From: Melieria omissa
Taxonomy: Eukaryota; Arthropoda; Insecta; Diptera; Ulidiidae
Reading direction: 5' to 3'
NCBI GenBank assembly: GCA_963971225.1
Contig: OZ020267.1
Coordinates: 55,197,590 to 55,261,589 of the forward strand
Length of the DNA stretch: 64,000 nucleotides
Both the position numbers and the translations under genes were made by a program. A model generated the notes under the pieces. The model searched no databases and was not told the origin of the DNA. It saw only the letters and a program-made list of their open reading frames with translations. Each line of letters begins with the position of its first letter. Within the stretch, counting starts at the first letter, position 1. This document shows, one piece after another, positions 59,055 through 64,000 of this stretch.

Positions 59055-59378
59055 CCGCCGTGGCTCAGTTGGTTAGTGCGTTGGACAACGAGTCAAAGGC
59101 AGCAACCGCAGGTTCAAATACTGCCTGTAATAACACCTAAAAAAAATAACGGGAAACTCGTTCTCTCTTTCGGTGGCTGTCCTCTCAGCTGGAAATGGCA
59201 AACTTCTGAGAGTAAAAATTGCCTATGAAAAAGCACCCAACCTGCCGTTCGGAACCGGCATAAAACTGTAGGTCCCTTCTACCCGTGTACAAAATTCACA
59301 CGCACAACACGGGTGGTTGCGGGAAGCTAGGCCTTAGTCTCGCGTAAACGGGCTGTCGTGCCAGTCAATTAATTAATT
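59055..59378 (+). mobile_element. tRNA-derived SINE with target duplication
   Basis: The head CCGCCGTGGCTCAGTTGGTT (A box) and CAGGTTCAAATACTG (B box) is followed by a body with GGAAATGGCAAACTTCTGAG and CGTTCGGAACCGGCAT and a TTAATTAATTAA tail. A 13-bp target duplication AAACTACATACAT / AAACTTCATACAT (59042-59054, 59379-59391) with one mismatch bounds it. It is a complete, fairly young copy of about 324 bp, and the best reference for this family here. Confidence 0.88.
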
Positions 59379-59391
59379 AAACTTCATACAT

Positions 59392-60057
59392 ATAAGAAGC
59401 TGTAGAGCTCGAAAAGAGACAACGACTCTTCTACACACCTCCATCTCTCACTGGTAGGTCTAAGGCCCATCTATGCTAACAGTTTCATCTAGTTAGAAGG
59501 GAGTTAGAGGAGTGTAAACCTGAATTTCAAATCTCAAAATTGCGCCAATGCAATGGATCTCATAATCTCTTTGACACTACTTACGATATAAAAACTATTT
59601 TCGATAACATCTCGATTAAATTTTTCGTATTTAAATCTAAGTAATCGTCCGTTAAATTGATTAGTCGATTGTTTCGATCTAACTTGTTGCACTTAATTTG
59701 TTGTAAACTTATCGATAAATGTCTCGATTATGGTTCGAATAATTGATCGTATCGATATTCAAAACTCAATCGGCCACACATTCAAGGAAAAAAATCCCAG
59801 AAGAGCATTGAACAAACTCGTTAGAAACGAGTAAACTTAAGTAAACAAGTTACTTGCATTACTACTAACTACCAATTTAATATATCGATTTTGCAAAGAA
59901 ATCGATGGAAAAAAATGTGTTTTTCATTAATTTTTAAAAGTGAAATTTGTTTAGAAAATTAAAATTTGTTTAGCAAAGATCTACTAAAATCACCTACATC
60001 CACCTAATTCACTCCGACCCAATCCAAATGTAGTTTATATAAAACAGTTTACATCAA
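59392..60057. other. Noncoding, TCGAT-rich
   Basis: 59550-59790 holds many TCGATT/ATCGAT words, including CTTATCGATAAA (59708), close to the DRE core TATCGATA bound by DREF in flies. No gene. Confidence 0.45.
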
Positions 60058-60061
60058 TTAA

Positions 60062-60490
60062 CCCTTATGTGTGTGATGGGGTAACCGGGTACCCAAATCA
60101 CTGTTTTATCGAATCATACTTTTATATTACTGAGAGCTTTAAAACTAAGAAGAAACGGCAAAAAGGGAAACACTTTTTCACTTGTATGACCGATTGCTCG
60201 ACAGTTAGTCTGGGGAATCTTCTTGGATACCTAAATTCTACCAGATGGATTTAGACATACAACTAACCAGGTTTAAGTTTCGGTGAGCATGTGGTACCAA
60301 AACGGCGTCCACGCGCTAATTGTGACTTGCAGGGGACTGTGAGTCAGCCACCTCAACCAACCAACCAAGCAGAAACGACAGAAGTTCGTACATTGCTAAC
60401 AAATAGTAAGAATTTTTCATACAATTTGTACTGGGGTTCCGGGTACCTCATCACACGGGTAAGGGTGTTTTTTCAGCACACACACTAGGG
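60062..60490. mobile_element. piggyBac-type MITE with TTAA duplications
   Basis: TTAA at 60058-60061 and 60491-60494 flank CCCTTATGTGTGTG on the left and CACACACACTAGGG on the right. A second inverted block, GGGTACCC with ATCAC neighbours, lies further in. The 429 bp encode nothing recognisable. It lies about 190 bp before the zinc-finger exon. Confidence 0.8.
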
Positions 60491-60665
60491 TTAAAAAACA
60501 AAACAACAAACAAAACCGTAACTATTTGATGTTCTATAATTCCTCAATTATTCTCAATTATTTTCTCCAAATCACAGATTTACTTACACTTATTAAAAAA
60601 AATATAACCGCATCATTATTTCATAAATCGCATTTCCTAAAAATGTTAATTCAACCATTTTACCA

Positions 60666-60681
60666 TTTTTCATTCTTTCAG
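60666..60681 (+). promoter_or_regulatory. 3' splice site before zinc-finger exon
   Basis: TTTTTCATTCTTTCAG is a pyrimidine-rich tract ending in AG with no AG in the preceding 20 bp. The exon would begin at 60682 and carry 262 nt of 5' UTR before the ATG. Confidence 0.55.
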
Positions 60682-60943
60682 ATAGAGCAACACTCATTGA
60701 GTCATATATAAAACTTTCGCATTAGAAACGCAAAACAGAATTGCAATTTGTCAGAGTCTCAACACAGGATCATTCGTCCAAGACTCCAACGCATGTCCGT
60801 AACAACCAAACGCTATGCTTTAAACGCCGCCATCCAGCAATCCAGCAGTGAAATTACCACCTCAACGTACCAACAAACACACAAACATTTCGAAAGCGCA
60901 CCGTGGACCGAGAGGACTTGCTTCGTATGCGTCACAGCCTACC

Positions 60944-62668
60944 ATGAAGTTTTGCAGCATGAACGGACCAAGCGAATCCGAAGTCGAAAGTCTACTAATG
61001 AGTCCATGCTGGGGTCCCACGCAGAACGGCAGCCAGGATCAGTACCTGCTCGACGGACACAAGCTGCTGCTCGATCACGATCTCGACTCGCTGCCCAGCG
61101 ACTCCGAGCAGAAGAACTCGCTGGACGTGCTCGACAATCTGCTGCTGAACACGTCCTCGCTGAATGCGCTGTCCGATCTGAAACCGCTACCACCGTTCAC
61201 CGGCTACACGGGCCACCTGTCGATAAACGGCATCTCAGGGCATCACTATCACGCGATCGCGCAGAGGCTACCCGATGAGAGCAACAACAACTACATACAG
61301 AGCGCCTACCAGACGAACCATGGCGCGGCGAACGGGCCCGGCGCCACCACAATACAACTGGCGGCGGCAACGTCCGGCACGTCACCGCTGCCTGCCATGC
61401 CCAGCGGCGGTGGCGGCGGCGGTGGCGGTGGAGGGAGTGGCAGCAATCACGGTTCAACGGCGGATCACAACATTGTATCCTCGTCCACTTGCCTGCCCGA
61501 GAGCGTGCTGAGCTCCGATGCCGACGCCTGCCTGAGCGACGTCAAACTCTTTGCCGATAGTCAATTAGAAAGTAAGCTTTACTCGGTGGCCGACAGCTGC
61601 GTGCTGTCCGGAGCGGGAGGTGGCGGCGCCGGCGGCGGTGGCGGCGGAGGCGGTGGGGGCGGCGGTGTGCCCGGCGACCATGGCGTGCGCATCTACACCG
61701 ACGCCAAGGACCTGTCCGAGTACGTGGACATGAACTCGATCGACGACATTGCGGCCATCATTGGGTCGGCGATAGCGGACACCACAGTGCCGAACCAGCT
61801 GGACAAGGACGACGGCAACGACACGCGCGACTCGTGGATGGACCTCGACGCGTGGATCGACGGCAACTGCATACAGCAAGACGGCAAGCTGGTGGTGTCG
61901 CAGCAGGACACACTGAGCGACTTCATCTTGCCGCACTCGCCCGTGCACCCGAGCAGCTCGACGCTGCAGAGTCTGCTGACGCACGGCTACATGCCGCTGC
62001 TGCAGAATCGCCTGCAGAACGGCCCGCCCACACAGCCACCCACCACGACGTCGGCGATGAAGAGCGAGGCGCCCAGTTCTACCTCATACTGCAACGAGCT
62101 GCCGACGGCGACGTCCACGTCCAGTCCGCCTGGCTCCGTTGTCTCCACCACGGACAACCTGATGATCAACCCGCGCTATCTCACCAACCAGCAACAGTAC
62201 CAGGTCACCATGTCGTCCATGAAGGCGGACGGCCTCTGCAGCCCCGACATGCTCGGCAACTACCCGCACACCACCACCGTCACACCCACCGGCACGCCCA
62301 AGACGAAGCGCTCCCGCTCGCAGAAGAAGTCCAGCCAGCATCAGCAGCAACAACAGCAGCAGCAGCAGCAGACGCAAGCGGGCTCGCAGTCGAGCAGCGG
62401 CATGGGCCCGCAGCAGCTAAACGCCATCTCACCATCCTCGGTCAGCTTCAGCGCCAGCGACCTGTCCGGGCTGCTCGGCAAGGAGAAGCCGGTGCACCGC
62501 TGCAGCATCTGCAATCGCGGCTTCCTCAACAAGAGCAACATCAAGGTACACTTGCGAACGCACACGGGTGAGAAGCCGTTCCGGTGCGACGTCTGCGCCA
62601 AGGCGTTCCGACAGAAGGCGCACTTGCTCAAACATCAACAGATACATAAGAGAATTGGGCGTGACTGA
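60944..62668 (+). CDS. C2H2 zinc-finger transcription factor
   Basis: A 574-aa nuclear DNA-binding regulator encoded in one exon. The ATG at 60944 (ACCATGAAG) begins MKFCSMNGPSESEVESLLMS. The open frame runs upstream to a GTG at 60848 but has no earlier ATG. The N-terminal half has acidic, hydrophobic patches (DHDLDSLPSD; EYVDMNSIDDIAAIIGS; WMDLDAWI) that look like activation segments. Poly-Gly runs lie at about 155-166 and 225-242. A basic KTKRSRSQKK (about 453-463) may be an NLS, and a Gln tract lies at about 466-478. Two canonical C2H2 fingers close the protein (Cys520, Cys523, His536, His540; Cys548, Cys551, His564, His568) joined by a TGEKPF linker. Two fingers give a short site, so a partner or dimer is likely. 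I do not recognise the ortholog securely. GC-rich third positions contrast with the surrounding AT-rich DNA. Confidence 0.93.
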   Translation: MKFCSMNGPSESEVESLLMSPCWGPTQNGSQDQYLLDGHKLLLDHDLDSLPSDSEQKNSLDVLDNLLLNTSSLNALSDLKPLPPFTGYTGHLSINGISGHHYHAIAQRLPDESNNNYIQSAYQTNHGAANGPGATTIQLAAATSGTSPLPAMPSGGGGGGGGGGSGSNHGSTADHNIVSSSTCLPESVLSSDADACLSDVKLFADSQLESKLYSVADSCVLSGAGGGGAGGGGGGGGGGGGVPGDHGVRIYTDAKDLSEYVDMNSIDDIAAIIGSAIADTTVPNQLDKDDGNDTRDSWMDLDAWIDGNCIQQDGKLVVSQQDTLSDFILPHSPVHPSSSTLQSLLTHGYMPLLQNRLQNGPPTQPPTTTSAMKSEAPSSTSYCNELPTATSTSSPPGSVVSTTDNLMINPRYLTNQQQYQVTMSSMKADGLCSPDMLGNYPHTTTVTPTGTPKTKRSRSQKKSSQHQQQQQQQQQQTQAGSQSSSGMGPQQLNAISPSSVSFSASDLSGLLGKEKPVHRCSICNRGFLNKSNIKVHLRTHTGEKPFRCDVCAKAFRQKAHLLKHQQIHKRIGRD

Positions 62669-63401
62669 CACGGTGACGCGGATCACGACGACGGCGACGC
62701 CGACCAGCCACACGTTGCTGATCACGCTGTAGCGTTCAAGCACAAAAATACCAAAACACCGCAACTGCGAGTGCGAGTACGCTGAGCGCTGAGCGCTGCC
62801 AAGCCCAGCGCCGCTCAACACTCACAGCGGCAGTGACGAATGAAATCGGTGACGGGCGCAAAACGCAGTGGTTGCAGAGGCCGGGGTGCAGGGTTCGCCA
62901 CGCTCCCCTCGCCCCAACACCACTCCGCGTTTTACGCTCTTCACTGAGTGTGTGTGTGTGCGGAATTGCTGACCGCGTGGGCCGGATGTGCGGTGCTGGA
63001 AAAGGCTCAGCGCAGGTCCAACTGCGGCAGCTAATCGGCGTCTGAGGCTGCCACCCACACTCCGACCGCAACGCATCCAAACTCAAATCGCAATTCAACA
63101 CATACACACACGTCTTTGTTATTCGTTGTTGTTGGTTGCTTTTGATCTCTTTAGTTATGCTTTCTTTTGTAGTTAGTTAAGTGCGTTCATTGGCTGTCGA
63201 AGGCGGCCGGAGGGGAATGAGAATAGATGGTGCCAGCTTAGACAGTGCGGAGTATGGTTCCGGCAAAATGTTCACATAATTTTTAGGTAGTTACCAAAGT
63301 TGAAGGTTCGAATCTATGCACAAATATTGTACATTTTTCAATGTCTATGAGTACGCCAGAAAGTGATACCTTGTAGTGAATATTTTGTTATGAAATGTGC
63401 A
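62669..63401 (+). other. Probable 3' UTR of the zinc-finger gene
   Basis: GC-rich sequence continues past the stop to about 63080 and then becomes AT-rich. Open frames here on either strand are shadows of the GC-rich composition. Confidence 0.45.
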
Positions 63402-63407
63402 AATAAA
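63402..63407 (+). terminator. Candidate poly(A) signal
   Basis: AATAAA 734 nt after the zinc-finger stop, the first canonical hexamer downstream. It would give a 3' UTR of about 760 nt. Confidence 0.35.
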
Positions 63408-63770
63408 ACAAATTTGAATAACGCATAAATTTGCTTCATTTTCGTATGTACACAAAAATTCTTACAAGTGGCAAAATCTTAATGGCAAATATGGCTTCAA
63501 AGTTGATATACTTTTACGTGCAAAGTACCAGAAAGGTAGCAAACAATTTCGACTCGCTTCTGACTCAATCACGTAACCAAAGTTTGTTTTGTTTTATATT
63601 TTTCATGCCCAAACCTTTAGAAATTTTTATTTAATTTTTTCGAAACTTTTTTGCATGACTTTAAAATATTTATAGAATATTAATTATTTTTTTTTCTTTT
63701 TTCTATTGAAAACATTACATGATAAAACTTATTGAAATTGTCTTTAAAACTTGATTCGTCTGTCTCCTTA
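63408..63770. other. AT-rich intergenic DNA
   Basis: Nothing recognised; one short ATG ORF (63431-63634, in part) without domain. Confidence 0.45.
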
Positions 63771-63774
63771 AAAC

Positions 63775-64000
63775 ATTTCAACACTTCCTGTGCCAGTGCT
63801 CGGCTCTGCAGGATCGCTGACTTCATACCCTGGGGGTCAAAATTCCAAGCGGACAGCAAAAGTGCAGCAAAAGTTTAAATTTGGAATCTTTGGTTTGCCC
63901 CGGTGTGAGACTCATTAGTTAGCTCCCGAACTAGTTAAGAAGGAATTCACAATGAGCTACTTAGGCCTCAGAGTGGAAGTGCGATCACTGAGCAGCACAC
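63775..64000 (+). mobile_element. LINE 3' end running off the window
   Basis: FQHFLCQCSAL near 63775-63810 is the cysteine/histidine tail of jockey-type ORF2, followed by a stop. A probable 3' UTR follows, whose TTCACAATGAGCTACTTAGG / GAGTGGAAGTGC block matches the copy at 30880-31240 in the opposite orientation. Confidence 0.55.

Noticed and set aside
61834..62571. 245-codon frame overlapping the zinc-finger CDS
   Set aside because: Shadow of the GC-rich coding exon in another frame; His/Ala/Arg-rich and ends without a domain.

Overview
The window looks like nuclear DNA of a higher fly, most likely an acalyptrate such as a tephritid fruit fly (inference). It is AT-rich and gene-poor, with many CAA/CAG and CA simple repeats, mariner, Tc1, hAT, piggyBac, SINE, LINE and LTR relics. 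The genes it carries are divergent ionotropic receptors (IRs) of the type known from dipteran chemosensory organs and a developmental-type C2H2 zinc-finger factor. Genes fill only about 9% of the window.

Layout. 1-9.8 kb: no convincing gene; simple repeats, a deleted mariner (2349-3083), a tRNA-derived SINE on the minus strand (about 8400-8683) and one copy of a dispersed 240-bp repeat. 9.8-11.4 kb: a decayed duplicate of the IR locus, with an IR pseudogene (10102-10893) and the 5' stub of a second IR, bracketed by a roughly 105-bp direct repeat. 11.4-13.5 kb: a transposon cluster in which a hAT MITE with an exact 8-bp target duplication sits inside a dead jockey-type LINE, next to a TTAA-flanked MITE. 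14.1-18.6 kb: two intact, tandem, single-exon IR genes on the plus strand. They share near-identical patches over the pore and ligand-binding region. The first has lost its ancestral stop codon beside a 205-bp tandem duplication. 19.2-20.5 kb: a TATA promoter and the signal-peptide start of a small secreted protein, cut off by a piggyBac-like element.

20.5-39.5 kb: noncoding DNA with further elements: a hAT MITE, an array of about eight 116-bp units, an RTE-like LINE fragment, LINE 3' ends, a deleted mariner, a large imperfect foldback of about 775 bp and a TTAA-flanked MITE. 39.5-60.7 kb: GC-rich and then very A-rich, UTR-like sequence followed by a long stretch that may be intron. It carries a Tc1-like relic, a solo LTR with exact target duplication, a 592-bp element with 41-bp inverted repeats, SINE copies and another TTAA-flanked MITE. 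60.7-63.4 kb: the main exon of a zinc-finger protein (CDS 60944-62668) preceded by a clear splice acceptor. The last 225 bp hold a LINE 3' end.

The two IRs form a chemosensory cluster. The zinc-finger gene is unrelated to them and probably owns most of the noncoding DNA between 40 and 61 kb as 5' UTR and intron. Element boundaries and homologies were read by eye; no database search was possible.
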